Below, piece by piece: positions 9,169 through 20,300 of a stretch of DNA of 64,000 nt (the first letter of the stretch is position 1; the number at the start of each line of letters is the position of its first letter). This DNA is from Betaproteobacteria bacterium RIFCSPLOWO2_02_FULL_67_26 (GTDB taxonomy: Bacteria; Pseudomonadota; Gammaproteobacteria; Burkholderiales; SG8-41): NCBI GenBank assembly GCA_001771935.1, contig MERD01000121.1, positions 1 to 64,000 on the forward strand. Reading direction: 5' to 3'. The position numbers and the translations under genes were made by a program. A model generated the notes under the pieces. The model saw only the letters and a list, made by a program, of their open reading frames with translations, made no database searches and was not told the DNA's origin.

Positions 9169-9783
9169 TTACGCGAGATTCTGGCGCAGGCGGCTTTGCG
9201 CCGGAACGTGCTGCGCCAGGAATTCCATCTGGTCGGCGAGGATGCGGCGGTTGGTGAGGATCAGGTATTCCGCCCGGTTCGGCACGTACGGCAGGTAGAT
9301 CAGTTCCATCCCCGCCTGTTCCGGCGTGCAGTTGCCCTTGTGCTCGTTGCAGGCGCGGCACGCGGTCACCGAGTTCATCCAGGTATCGCGCCCGCCGCGC
9401 GAGAACGGCGTGACGTGGTCGCGCGTGAGCCGGGAGATCGCGAACGCGCCGCCGCAGTAGGCGCAGACCTGGCGGTCGCGATGGAACAGCTCGCGGTTGT
9501 TGAGCGGCGGCACCTGGCCGAACGCCTTCATCGCCATCGCCTTGCCCTTGATGGCGATGATGCTGGAGGCCGTGATGCTGGAGCGCCTTCCGGTCAGCCG
9601 GTTCATGCCGCCGTAGACGGTGAACGCCTCGGCACCCGTCGCCCACGCGACCTGGTCCTTGGCGTAGTAGTAGCAGGCATGCTGCCAGCTGATCCAGCGA
9701 TGCGGCACGCCGTGGGTATCCAGCGTCAGGATCAGCGGGAGCCCGCCGCGCTGCACCGCCTGAAGTTCGATAGCAATGTTCAT
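9169..9783 (-). CDS. HNH endonuclease
   Basis: Start MNIAIELQAVQRGG at 9783; RQVCAYCGGAFAISRLTRDHVTPFSRGGRDTWMNSVTACRACNEHKGNCTPEQAGM (CxxC..DH..N..CxxCN). Confidence 0.9.
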   Translation of the reverse strand: MNIAIELQAVQRGGLPLILTLDTHGVPHRWISWQHACYYYAKDQVAWATGAEAFTVYGGMNRLTGRRSSITASSIIAIKGKAMAMKAFGQVPPLNNRELFHRDRQVCAYCGGAFAISRLTRDHVTPFSRGGRDTWMNSVTACRACNEHKGNCTPEQAGMELIYLPYVPNRAEYLILTNRRILADQMEFLAQHVPAQSRLRQNLA

Positions 9784-9898
9784 GTCTTGCGGTCGTTTGC
9801 CGGCACCGGCACCCGGTGCAGTGCGAAATTTACCAGATTTAAGCGCGTAGTGCGCGGCACCGCAGCAAGGTATAATTGCGGCCAGTGAATAGTGCATC

Positions 9899-11374
9899 GT
9901 GCAAGCGCCGTTGCCGTCCGCTGTGACCCATACCCAGGACGGCGCGGTCTCCGCCCAACCGGAACCCTCCGGCGCGCCCAAGCCAACCTTCTCCACGCTG
10001 GGCTTGATCCCGGAGCTGCTGCGCGCCGTCGCGGACCAGGGTTATACCGAGCCCACGCCGATCCAGGTCAAGGCGATCCCGCTCATCCTGCAGCACCGCG
10101 ACGTCATGGGCGCTGCCCAGACCGGCACCGGCAAGACTGCCGGGTTCATGCTCCCGCTGTTGCAGTTTCTCGCGCCTCAGGCCAGCACCAGCCCGTCTCC
10201 CGCGCGCCATCCGATACGGGTGCTGGTCCTGACTCCGACGCGTGAGCTCGCGGCGCAGGTCGAGGAGAGCGCGCGCACCTACAGCAAATATATTCCGCTG
10301 CGCACGGCGGTGGTGTATGGCGGCGTGGACATCAGCCCGCAGATGAAGCAGCTGCACGCCGGCGTCGAAATCCTTGTCGCAACCCCCGGCCGGCTGCTTG
10401 ACCACCTGCACCAGAAGAGCGTCAACCTCTCGCGCGTCGAGTTCCTGGTGCTGGACGAAGCCGACCGCATGCTCGACATGGGCTTCATACCCGACATCAA
10501 GCGCATCCTCTCCGTGCTGCCGTCGCAGCGGCAGAACCTGCTGTTCTCCGCGACTTTCCCGGACGAGGTGCGCCGGCTGGCGAAGGAGCTGCTGCGCTCC
10601 CCGGTGACGATAGAGGTGGCGCCGCGCAACGCTCCGGCCGACCTCGTCACGCACCAGGTCCACCTCGTGCCGCTGTTGAAGAAGCGCTCGCTGCTGGTCC
10701 GCCTCATCCGTTCCCGCGACATGCGGCAGGTGCTGATCTTCGTCCGGATGAAGCGCGATGCGAACCGCCTCGCCCGCCAGCTGCAGCAGGACGGCGTCGT
10801 CGCGAAGGAAATACACAGCGACCGCACGCAGGCCGAGCGCATGCAGGCGCTCGAGGACTTCAAGCAAGGCAAGGTGCCGGTGCTGGTGGCGACCGATATC
10901 GCCGCGCGCGGGCTCGATATCGAAGAGCTGCCCTTCGTGATCAATTTCGAGCTGCCCCACACCCCGGAGGACTACGTGCACCGCATCGGGCGCACCGGCC
11001 GCGCCGGCCTGCCCGGCGAGGCGATTTCGCTGGTCAGCCCGGACGAGGTGAAGTTCCTGGAAGACATCGAGCGGATGCTCAAGCGCAAGCTGCCGCAGGC
11101 GCCCGTTCCTGATTCCCTGGCGGATAGCCGTCATCCGCAGCGACCGCGCGAGACGCGCCGCGAACGTGAACCGCGGCGCCCGCCGGCCAGGGCGCCGCAC
11201 CCGCCCAGGACACAGCCTGCCGCCCAGCCTTCACCGTCCGGTTTTGATTTCTCCAAGCCCTACGAACCCTCGTCGCCGAAGCCGGAGCCGGCGGCGGCGC
11301 CTCCAACGCACGGCAGGCACCACCGCCCCACTGCCGCCCTGCTCGGCGGCGGTCCGGTAAAGCGCGAGAAGTAG
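9899..11374 (+). CDS. DEAD/DEAH-box ATP-dependent RNA helicase (RhlE-like)
   Basis: Q motif, [45 protein letters not shown]. Confidence 0.95.
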   Translation: MQAPLPSAVTHTQDGAVSAQPEPSGAPKPTFSTLGLIPELLRAVADQGYTEPTPIQVKAIPLILQHRDVMGAAQTGTGKTAGFMLPLLQFLAPQASTSPSPARHPIRVLVLTPTRELAAQVEESARTYSKYIPLRTAVVYGGVDISPQMKQLHAGVEILVATPGRLLDHLHQKSVNLSRVEFLVLDEADRMLDMGFIPDIKRILSVLPSQRQNLLFSATFPDEVRRLAKELLRSPVTIEVAPRNAPADLVTHQVHLVPLLKKRSLLVRLIRSRDMRQVLIFVRMKRDANRLARQLQQDGVVAKEIHSDRTQAERMQALEDFKQGKVPVLVATDIAARGLDIEELPFVINFELPHTPEDYVHRIGRTGRAGLPGEAISLVSPDEVKFLEDIERMLKRKLPQAPVPDSLADSRHPQRPRETRREREPRRPPARAPHPPRTQPAAQPSPSGFDFSKPYEPSSPKPEPAAAPPTHGRHHRPTAALLGGGPVKREK

Positions 11375-11375
11375 G

Positions 11376-12956
11376 ATGAAAACCGTCTCCGCGAAGAAAT
11401 TGAAAGCGATGCTGCACGACGGCGGCGAGATCGCGCTGCTCGACGTGCGTGAAGCCGGCCAGTTCGGCGAGTCGCACCTGCTCTTCGCCACGCCCCTGCC
11501 CTACAGCCGCCTGGAGCTCGATGTGGGCGCGCTGGTGCCCCGAAAATCGGCGCGCATCGTCCTGTGCGACGACGGCGAGACGGGCGTTGCTGCGCGCGCG
11601 GCGAAGCGGCTGGAGGCCATGGGCTACGCCGATATCGCGGCATTGGATGGCGGCACGAAGGGCTGGGCCGCCGCGGGGTACGTGCTGTTCAAGGGCGTCA
11701 ACGTCCCGAGCAAGCTGTTCGGCGAGCTGGTGGAGCACGAATACGGCACGCCGCACGTCACGGTGCAGGAACTGGCCCGGATGAAGGCGGCGGGCGAGGA
11801 CTTCGTGCTGTTCGACGGCCGGCCGGTCAACGAGCACCACAAGATGACGATTCCCGGCTCCACCTGCGTGCCCAATGCGGAGCTGCCGCTGCGCGTGCCG
11901 GCGCTGGTGAAAAACCCGAAGACCAAGATCATCGTGAACTGCGCCGGGCGCACGCGCTCCATCCTCGGCGCGCAGACGCTCATCAACTTCGGCGTGCCGA
12001 ACCCGGTGTACGCGCTGGAAAACGGCACGCAGGGCTGGTACCTGGCCGAATTCCAGCTCGAGCACGGCAGCACTCGGCGCTATCCGCAGCGGATCGACGC
12101 GGCGGCGCTCCCCGGCCTTCAGGCCTCCGCCAGGAAGTTGATGGAACGCTTTGCGATCAGGACCGCCCCGTCGCGGCAGGTCGCGGCGTGGCTCGCGGAG
12201 ACGGACCGCACCACCTACCTGTGCGACGTCCGCACGCCGGAGGAATTCGAGACGGGCTCGATACCCGGCGCCGTACACGCGCCCGGCGGCCAGCTGATCC
12301 AGGCCACCGACCAGTGGGTGGGCGTGCGCGGCGCGCGCATCGTGCTGATCGACGGCGGCGAGAACGTGCGCGCCCCGGTCGTGGCGAGCTGGCTGAAGCA
12401 ACTGGGGTACGAGACCTGGATACTCGAAGGCGGCGTCAATTCAGGCCTCAAGGGCACGCCGGCGGCGCGGCCCGGGTTGCCGGCGCTGGCGTCCTTCACG
12501 GCCATGGAATTGAAGTACGCGATCGACGCGGGCGGCTGTACGGTGTTCGACCTCGGCGCGAGCATGCGCTTCCGCAAGGCGCACATCCCGGGCAGCCGCT
12601 GGAGCATACGCACGCGTATCGCCGCCGATGCTCGCGGCGCAAAAACACCCGTCGTCCTCGTCGCCGACGACGCCGGCACCACTCAGCTCGCAGCGATCGA
12701 CCTGGCCGACGCGGGTGTCAAGGACGTCAGGCTGCTCGACGGTGGCCCCGCCGCCTGGAAAAAAGCAGGCTACCCGACCGAAGCCTCGCCGGACTCGCCG
12801 CCCGACGCGGAATGCATCGACCACCTGTTCTTCGTCCACGACCGCCACGCCGGCAACCGCGAGGCGATGAAGCAGTACCTCGCGTGGGAAACCGGGCTGA
12901 TGTCCCAGCTCGACGCGCAGGACAAGGCGTCGTTCCGGATCGGCGCGTCGCACTGA
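11376..12956 (+). CDS. Multidomain rhodanese-like sulfurtransferase (four tandem domains)
   Basis: Four rhodanese-type units: LLDVREAGQFGESHL; FVLFDGRPVNEHHKMTIPGS..VNCAGRTRS; YLCDVRTPEEFETGSIPGAVHAPGGQL; TVFDLGASMRFRKAHIPGSRW. Confidence 0.88.
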   Translation: MKTVSAKKLKAMLHDGGEIALLDVREAGQFGESHLLFATPLPYSRLELDVGALVPRKSARIVLCDDGETGVAARAAKRLEAMGYADIAALDGGTKGWAAAGYVLFKGVNVPSKLFGELVEHEYGTPHVTVQELARMKAAGEDFVLFDGRPVNEHHKMTIPGSTCVPNAELPLRVPALVKNPKTKIIVNCAGRTRSILGAQTLINFGVPNPVYALENGTQGWYLAEFQLEHGSTRRYPQRIDAAALPGLQASARKLMERFAIRTAPSRQVAAWLAETDRTTYLCDVRTPEEFETGSIPGAVHAPGGQLIQATDQWVGVRGARIVLIDGGENVRAPVVASWLKQLGYETWILEGGVNSGLKGTPAARPGLPALASFTAMELKYAIDAGGCTVFDLGASMRFRKAHIPGSRWSIRTRIAADARGAKTPVVLVADDAGTTQLAAIDLADAGVKDVRLLDGGPAAWKKAGYPTEASPDSPPDAECIDHLFFVHDRHAGNREAMKQYLAWETGLMSQLDAQDKASFRIGASH

Positions 12957-12993
12957 GCGCCGCGATCCCGGAAAGAAAAACGCCGGCTTAACG

Positions 12994-13962
12994 TTAGTTG
13001 ACCACCAGCTTGAGCTCGCGCACGACCTTGCCCCACTTGTCGCTCTCGAGCTGGACGAACTTGGCAAAGGCCTTCGGATCGGTGGCCACGATGTCCGTCC
13101 CCGCCCGCTGGTACGCCGCCCGCACTTCCTGCGTCTGGAGCAGCTTCGAGACTTCGCGCTGCAGGCGCTGGATGGCAGCCGCCGGGGTCCCCCGCGGCGC
13201 GAGCAAGCCCGTCCACAGCGCCGCGTCGTAGCCGGGCACGGTTTCCCCGATGGAGGGAATGTCCGGCAGCTCCGGCGAGCGCTTCGCGGTCGTCACCGCG
13301 ATGATTCTCAGCTGCCCCGCGCGATAATGGGGCATGATGCTCGAGAGGCCGAGGCAGCCGATCTTGATCTGACCGCCCAGCAGGTCGGCCCGCACCGGCC
13401 CGCTGCCCTTGTACGGGACGTGCACGATGTTGATGTCGGCCTTGTTGACGAACAGCGCCTGGAACAGGTGCATCGCGCCCCCCTGGCCCGAGGACGCGTA
13501 GTTGTGCTTGCCAGGCTCCTTTTTCGCCAGCGCGATCAGATCATTCACCGACTTGACCGCAAGCGAGGGATGCACCACCAGGCCGTAGGGCTGGCTCGCG
13601 ATCTGCATGATCGGCGCGAAGTCCTTCAGCGGATGGAACGGCACCTTCTTGTACAGGTTCGGAACGATGGTGTGCGGTGTTCCGGTGGCCAGCACCGTGT
13701 ACCCGTCGGGATTCGACTTGGCCGCGATGTCCGTTCCGATCAGGCCTCCGGCACCCGTGCGGTTGTCGATCACCACCTGCTGGCCCAGAGCTTCCGGCAG
13801 CCTCGTCGCGACGATGCGTATGAGCACGTCCGTCGCGCCGCCCGCGCCGAACGGAATGATCATGCGCACCGGTTTATTCGGATAGGGCTGCGCCAACGCC
13901 GAGCCGGCGGCAAACAGGCTGAGCGCGAAACAGATCAGCGAAACGCGTATGCTCCTGCTCAT
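12994..13962 (-). CDS. Tripartite tricarboxylate transporter (Bug family) substrate-binding protein
   Basis: Likely start MSRSIRVSLICFALSLFAAGSALA (signal peptide) then QPYPNKPVRMIIPFGAGGATDVLIRIVATRLPEALGQQVVIDNRTGAGG. Confidence 0.92.
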   Translation of the reverse strand: MSRSIRVSLICFALSLFAAGSALAQPYPNKPVRMIIPFGAGGATDVLIRIVATRLPEALGQQVVIDNRTGAGGLIGTDIAAKSNPDGYTVLATGTPHTIVPNLYKKVPFHPLKDFAPIMQIASQPYGLVVHPSLAVKSVNDLIALAKKEPGKHNYASSGQGGAMHLFQALFVNKADINIVHVPYKGSGPVRADLLGGQIKIGCLGLSSIMPHYRAGQLRIIAVTTAKRSPELPDIPSIGETVPGYDAALWTGLLAPRGTPAAAIQRLQREVSKLLQTQEVRAAYQRAGTDIVATDPKAFAKFVQLESDKWGKVVRELKLVVN

Positions 13963-14092
13963 GACTCCTCCTCGGTTGTTCAAGACTTGATCCGGGACCG
14001 TTTCCGGCAAGCGATGGACGCCTGCATTGGCCTCGAAACGATGCACAGTCTAGCCTAGGTCCCGAATTTTCCCAAATCATCTCTGATTGTCC

Positions 14093-14761
14093 ATGCTGAG
14101 CATCCGGGGCCTCCACAAGTCGTACGGCGGCGCGCGGCCCCGGCAGCTGCTGCGCGACGTCTCGCTGGAAGTCCGCCGCGGCGAATACGTTGCCATTGTC
14201 GGCGAGTCGGGGGTGGGAAAATCCACGCTGCTCAATCTCATCGCCGGCCTCGACCTGCCTGACGGCGGCAGCGTCGCGCTGGACGGCACGGAGCTGACGT
14301 CACTGGACGATGACGCCCGCACCCTGGTGCGGCGCGGCCGGATCGGCTTCGTGTTCCAGGCGTTCCACCTGCTGCCCCATCTCACCGTGAGCCAGAACGT
14401 CGCCCTGCCTCTCGCCCTCGACGGGACCGACCCCGCCGCCATGGCGGAGCGGGTCGGCGCGATGCTCGCCGCGGTGGGACTCGCGGCGGCGACGGACGTC
14501 TATCCGCGCGAGCTGTCCGGCGGGGAATTGCAGCGCGTGGCGATCGCCCGCGCGCTGGTCCACCGGCCGCTGCTCGTGCTCGCCGACGAGCCCACCGGCA
14601 ACCTCGACGCCGACACCGCGGTCCAAATCCTCGACCTGTTGCGCGAACAGGTGAAAGCGAACGGCGGCGCGGGGATACTCGTCACCCACTCCGCGGCGGC
14701 CGCGGCGACTGCGGACCGCGTACTCGCGCTCACGTCCGGGGGACTCCGTGCGCGGACGTGA
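14093..14761 (+). CDS. ABC transporter ATP-binding protein (LolD/AttE-like)
   Basis: Walker A GESGVGKST, signature LSGGELQR, Walker B LLVLADEPTGNLD. Confidence 0.93.
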   Translation: MLSIRGLHKSYGGARPRQLLRDVSLEVRRGEYVAIVGESGVGKSTLLNLIAGLDLPDGGSVALDGTELTSLDDDARTLVRRGRIGFVFQAFHLLPHLTVSQNVALPLALDGTDPAAMAERVGAMLAAVGLAAATDVYPRELSGGELQRVAIARALVHRPLLVLADEPTGNLDADTAVQILDLLREQVKANGGAGILVTHSAAAAATADRVLALTSGGLRART

Positions 14762-17309
14762 GTCTCCCGCCTCTCCCCTCCCGCTCATCAGCGGGCGCTT
14801 CCTGCTGTTCCAGGCGCTCACCGCCGGGCCGTGGCGCGAGCATCCGGGGCGCTCGGTGCTCGCGGTCGCGGCGATCGCACTGGGTGTCGCGCTCGGCGTC
14901 GCAGTCCACCTCGTCAATTCCAGCGCGCTCAACGAATTCGAGCTCGCCGCGCGGCATCTCGCCGGCGAGGCCGACCTGGTGGTGCGCGGCCCGCGTGCGG
15001 GCTTCGACGAGTCGCTCTACCCGCGGCTCGCGCGCCTGCCGCAGGTCGAGGCCGCGAACCCCGCCGTGGACCTGGAGGTTCCCCTCGCCGGCCGCCGGGA
15101 CAGTCTCCGCATCGTCGGCTTCGACCCGCTGCGCGCGGGGCTGGTGCAGCCGGCGCTGCTGCCGGAGCGCTCCGGCATGGTCCTCGACCTGTTCGACGCG
15201 GATGCGCTACTGCTCAGCCCCTCCGCCGCGGAGTGGCTGGGACTCAAGGCGGGCGACGAGATCGCCATACAAGTCGGCACGCGCGCGCTGACGCTGAGGG
15301 TGGCGGGCCTGCTGCCCCAGGGCGCGTACCGCCAGCGCCTCGGGGTGATGGACGTCGCGGCGGCGCAATTGCGCCTCGAGCAGCTCGGCCGGCTCAACCG
15401 GATCGACCTGCGCCTGAAGCCCGGCACCGAGGTCGCCGCGTTCCGGCACGAGCTCCAGGCCCTGCTTCCCGCCGGGGTCCACGCGGTCACGCCGGAGACG
15501 GAAGGCGGGCGCGGCGCGAACCTGACGCGCGCCTACCGCATGAACCTGGACATGCTGGCGCTGGTCGCGCTCTTCACCGGCGCGTTCCTGGTGTTTTCCT
15601 CGCAAGTGCTGGCGCTGCTGCGCCGGCGGACCCAATTCGCGCTGCTGCGCGCGATGGGCGTCACGCGCTCGACGCTCGCCGCCCGGCTCATCGCCGAGGG
15701 CGCCGTCGTCGGGATTCTCGGCGCCGTGTCCGGCGTGGTCCTGGGCTACGCCGCCGCGCGCTACGCGCTGTCGGCGATCGGATCGGACCTCGGCGCGGGC
15801 TACTTTCGCAGCATCACGACCAGCATCAACGCCGAGCCGCAGGTGCTCGCGTTCTTCGTCGCGCTCGGCGTGCTGTTCGCGGTGCTCGGCTCCGCCGCCC
15901 CGGCCTGGGAGGCGGCCCGCCGCCCGCCGGCGCGGGCCTTGCGCGCCGGCGACGAGGAAGAAGGCCTGAAGCAGCTGCCCGCGCTGGGCTGGGGCGCAGC
16001 CGTGCTCGCGAGCGGGCTCCTGCTGGCAGCCGCCCCGGCCGTCAACGGCCTGCCCATCGCCGGTTACGCCGCCATCGCGCTGATCCTGGTCGGCGTGGTG
16101 CTCGCGATGCCGCAGCTGGCCGGAGCGTGCCTCGCCGCCATCCCTGCTTTCACCCGCGCGCCCGCGGCCATCGCGATCGCGCAGCTCAAAGCCACCCCCC
16201 GCCAGGCCGCGATCAGCGTCGCGGCGATCGTCGCGAGCTTCAGCCTGATGGTCTCGATGCTGATCATGGTGAGTTCCTTCCGCGGCTCGCTCGAATCGTG
16301 GCTCGAGCGGATGCTGCCCGCCGATCTCTACCTGCGCGCGGCGCGTTTTGGCGAGACGGCTTTTCTTACGCCCGGCGAACAGGCGCGGATCGCCGCGATA
16401 CCGGGACTCGAGCGCGTCGAGTTCATCCGCAGCCAGACCCTGCTGCTCGCCCCGGAGCGCCCCCCCGTGACGCTGCTCGCGGGCCCGGTGGACGCCGCCG
16501 ATCCGGAGAAAACCCTGCCGCTGACCGGCGCGCCGCACGTCCTGCGCCCGGGCGACCCGCCGCCGGTGTGGGTATCCGAGGTCGCGTCCGATTTCTACGG
16601 CCTGCGCACCGGCGACCGGGTGCGGCTGCCCATCGGTAGTACAACGGGCGGCGCCCCGCGCGAGTACACCATCGCCGGCGTGTGGCGCGATTACGGGCGC
16701 CAGAACGGCGCCATCGCGATGAACCGCGGGCTCTACGCTGGAATCACCGGCGACCGGCTGGTCAACGACGCGGCGCTGTGGCTCGCGAAAGGCACGCCCA
16801 TCCTCGACGTTCAGCGCGCCCTGCGCGAGCAGCTGCCCGGCGGCATCGAGATCGCCACCACGCGCGAATTGCGCGCCCTCTCGCTCGGCGCGTTCGACCG
16901 CACGTTCGCGATCACCTACGCGCTCGAGATCGCCGCGGTCCTGATCGGGCTCGCCGGCGTCAGCGTGTCCTTCGGCGCGCAGGCGCTCGCGCGCCGCCGC
17001 GAGTTCGGGGTGCTGCGCCACATCGGCATGATGCGGCGGGAGATCGGCGTCATGCTGGGCTGCGAGGGTGCGGTGGTGGCCACGCTGGGAACCGCTTTCG
17101 GCCTGGCGACCGGCTGGATCGTGGGACTGATCCTGATCCACGTCGTCAACCGCCAGTCCTTCCACTGGGGCATGGAATTGCACGTGCCGTGGCTGCCGCT
17201 CGCGGGACTGGCCGCGCTCGTCATCGCCGCCGCGGTCGCCACCGCGGTGTGGAGCGGCCGCGCGGCAATGGGCGAAGACGTGGTCCGCGCGGTGCGCGAG
17301 GATTGGTAG
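14748..17309 (+). CDS. FtsX-like ABC transporter permease (large, duplicated MacB/FtsX domains)
   Basis: 853 aa with two FtsX-type TM blocks; overlaps upstream ATPase gene. Confidence 0.9.
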   Translation: MRGRESPASPLPLISGRFLLFQALTAGPWREHPGRSVLAVAAIALGVALGVAVHLVNSSALNEFELAARHLAGEADLVVRGPRAGFDESLYPRLARLPQVEAANPAVDLEVPLAGRRDSLRIVGFDPLRAGLVQPALLPERSGMVLDLFDADALLLSPSAAEWLGLKAGDEIAIQVGTRALTLRVAGLLPQGAYRQRLGVMDVAAAQLRLEQLGRLNRIDLRLKPGTEVAAFRHELQALLPAGVHAVTPETEGGRGANLTRAYRMNLDMLALVALFTGAFLVFSSQVLALLRRRTQFALLRAMGVTRSTLAARLIAEGAVVGILGAVSGVVLGYAAARYALSAIGSDLGAGYFRSITTSINAEPQVLAFFVALGVLFAVLGSAAPAWEAARRPPARALRAGDEEEGLKQLPALGWGAAVLASGLLLAAAPAVNGLPIAGYAAIALILVGVVLAMPQLAGACLAAIPAFTRAPAAIAIAQLKATPRQAAISVAAIVASFSLMVSMLIMVSSFRGSLESWLERMLPADLYLRAARFGETAFLTPGEQARIAAIPGLERVEFIRSQTLLLAPERPPVTLLAGPVDAADPEKTLPLTGAPHVLRPGDPPPVWVSEVASDFYGLRTGDRVRLPIGSTTGGAPREYTIAGVWRDYGRQNGAIAMNRGLYAGITGDRLVNDAALWLAKGTPILDVQRALREQLPGGIEIATTRELRALSLGAFDRTFAITYALEIAAVLIGLAGVSVSFGAQALARRREFGVLRHIGMMRREIGVMLGCEGAVVATLGTAFGLATGWIVGLILIHVVNRQSFHWGMELHVPWLPLAGLAALVIAAAVATAVWSGRAAMGEDVVRAVREDW

Positions 17310-17355
17310 CATCAAGACCGGGCCGCGCGGGGATATACTAGTCCAGCCGGGTGAG

Positions 17356-20300
17356 TTGAACCGCGACCAGAAGACGGCCCGGGGATCGGAGGAGTCCTTG
17401 CCGTCTCCACAGGAGAGACTCGCAAAGCAGCTGGCCCGGGTGCCGGTCGCATGGCTCGTGCTCGTGATTGGCGTGGCCGCTTCCACGGCCGCCTGGCTCT
17501 TTACCGTATCGCGGGTCGAGATCGCGGCACGCTCGAAATTCGACGCCACCGTCGCCGACGCGCAGAGCGCCATACGGAAGCGCCTGCAAAGCTACGACGA
17601 CGTGCTGCGCGGCCTGCAGGGACTGTTCCTGGTCACGCCGCGCGTCACCCGGGATGGCTTCGGTCGCTACATCGACAATCTCAGCCTGGAGCATCGCGAA
17701 GCGATACGCTCGATCAGCTACAGCCAGCGCGTGCCGGCGGAGACCATGACCGCGTTTGTCGATCAGGTCCGCCGTGACACCAGCCGCGATCCGCGGGGAT
17801 TTCCGGATTTCGTCGTCAAGCCCCCCGGCGGCCGTCCGGAGTACCTCGTCCTGGTCTTCATCGAGCCGCTGAAAGGCAACGAGGCCGGTTTCGGGCTCGA
17901 TCTGACCGCGGAGCCGGTGCGTCGCGCTTCGATCGAGCGGGCGCGCGACTCGGGTTCCGTGACCGCTTCCGGGCGTGTCAGCCTGCTGTCCGTTCCGGTG
18001 GAAGGGGATTGGGGCGTCAGCCTGCGCCTGGCGCTGTACCGCCGGGACCTGCCCATTGACACGGTGGAGCAGCGCCGCCGCGCCTTCACCGGAGTCATCA
18101 GCGCCACGTTTCTCGTGCGAGAGTTCGTGAGCGACATCATCTGGAAGGACGCGGTTAAGCCGCTGCACCTGCGCGTATTCGACGTCGGGGAGCGGAATGC
18201 TCCGGTAAGCGCAAACGCCCCGGAAGCGCTGCTGTACGACAGCGCGCCGCGGCGCAAGCCGGCCGCGTCATTCATGAAGCCGGTTCAGATCGATGCCGGC
18301 GGGCGGCTGTGGCGGGCGGAGTTCGCCGCGCCCGCGCATTATTTCCTCGCCACCGCCGACCGCCTTTCGCCATGGCTGGTGCTCGCGGCCGGCATCCTCA
18401 TCAGCATACTGCTCGCCGGCCTGGTCCGCGCGCTCGCGACCTCGGGCCAGCACGCCGAGGCGCAGCGCCTGGCGCAGGAACTGGTCGAGGCATTGCCCAA
18501 CCCGGTCTATTTCAAAGGCACCGATGGTCGCTACATCGGCGTCAACAAGGCGTGGGAGCAGTTTTTCGGGATACCCCGGGCGGCATTCATCGGCAAGACC
18601 GTGCACGATCTCTATCCCCACGACAAGGACACCGCCGACCGGCTGCACGCCAACGACCGGTTGCTGTGGGAACGTCCCGGGACGCAGGTCTACGAAACCA
18701 CGATCGCCACGACCGACGGCACTCGGCACGATGCCGTCTACTACAAGGCCACCTACAGGCGCGCCGATGGCGGGGTCGCCGGGCTGATCGGCACCATCAT
18801 AGACATCACGGAGCGCAAGCAGGCCGAGCAGCGCCAGGCGATGGAACACGCGGTCACCCGCGTCCTGGCCGGCGCGCCCACCTTGATCGACGCCATCCCC
18901 ACGATCATCCGGACCATCTGCGATACGCTGAATTGGCACTGTGGCTCGCGTTGGGCGCTGGACAAGGAAGCCGGTTTGCTGCGGTGCTTCGAGTGCTGGG
19001 GCGTCGACAGCCCCGAAATCCAGGAATTCGTTGACGAAAACTCCAAACACACCATGACACCGGAGCTGGGAAGCGATCAGGGCCTGGTGCGCGGCGCCTA
19101 TAACACCGGCAAACCGGTGTGGATCGCCGATTTGACGCGGGCCACGGGTTTCAAGCGCGCTGCGCTGGTGACCAAGGCCGATCTGCACGGTGCTTTCTGC
19201 TTCCCGCTGCTCGACGGCAACGAAGTGCTCGGGGTCATGGAGTTCTTCCATCGCGGCGTGCGCGAGCCCGATGACATGCTGATTCATATCACCCAGTCCA
19301 TCGGCAGGCAGATCGGCCAGTACCTGGTGCGCAAGCAGGCCGAGGAGACCCTGCAGTTCGTGGCCACGCACGACTCGCTCACCAAGCTGCCCAACCGCGC
19401 GATGTTTCAGGACCGCCTCGAAAATGCCGCCGCGCGGGCGAAGCGCAACCGCACCCGGCTTGCGGTCCTGTTCATCGATCTGGACCGCTTCAAATTCATC
19501 AACGACACCCTCGGACACGATGCGGGGGACGCCCTGCTGCGCGAGGTGGCAAGACGGCTGACGGCCGAGCTGCGGGCGAGCGACACCGTGGCGCGCCTCG
19601 GCGGCGACGAGTTCGTGGTCTTGATCGAGGAAATCGCCGAACCCGTTCATGCCGGCACCGTGGCGCACAAACTGGTCGGCACCCTGGGCGAGAGCTTCCT
19701 GCTCTCCGGACAGGATTACCGCGTCACCGGCAGCGTCGGCGTCAGCATATACCCGGACGACACCGACGACGTCAGGACATTGCTCAAGAACGCCGACACC
19801 GCGATGTATCGGGCCAAGGAACAGGGCAAGAACGCGTTCCAGTTCTATTCGCCCCAGATGAACGTCAACACAACCGAACGGCTGACGCTCGAATCGAGCC
19901 TGCACCGGGCGCTCGACCGCAACGAGCTGGTGCTGCACTACCAGCCGCTGGTCGATATCCGCAGCGGCCGCATAACCGGCGCAGAGGCCCTCGTGCGCTG
20001 GCAGCACCCGGAGCTGGGATTGATGCCGCCGGCGAAGTTCATCCCGCTCGCGGAGGAAACCGGCCTCATCATCCCGATTGGCGAGTGGGTCCTGGGCGCC
20101 GCATGCGAGCGCAACCGGGCCTGGGAGCGGGCGGGACTGCCTCACCTGCGGATAGCCGTGAACCTCTCTCCGCTCCAGTTTATGCGCGGCGACCTGGTGA
20201 AAACGGTCGAGCGCGTCCTCGCCCGGACCGGCTGCAAACCGACCGCCCTTGAGCTGGAAATCACCGAGGGCATGGTCATGCGCGATCCTGAAAACGCCGC

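Noticed and set aside
15207-17573. 788-aa ORF on - strand
   Set aside because: Antisense to the FtsX-like permease; low-complexity R/G/D/H/Q composition typical of a spurious high-GC ORF.
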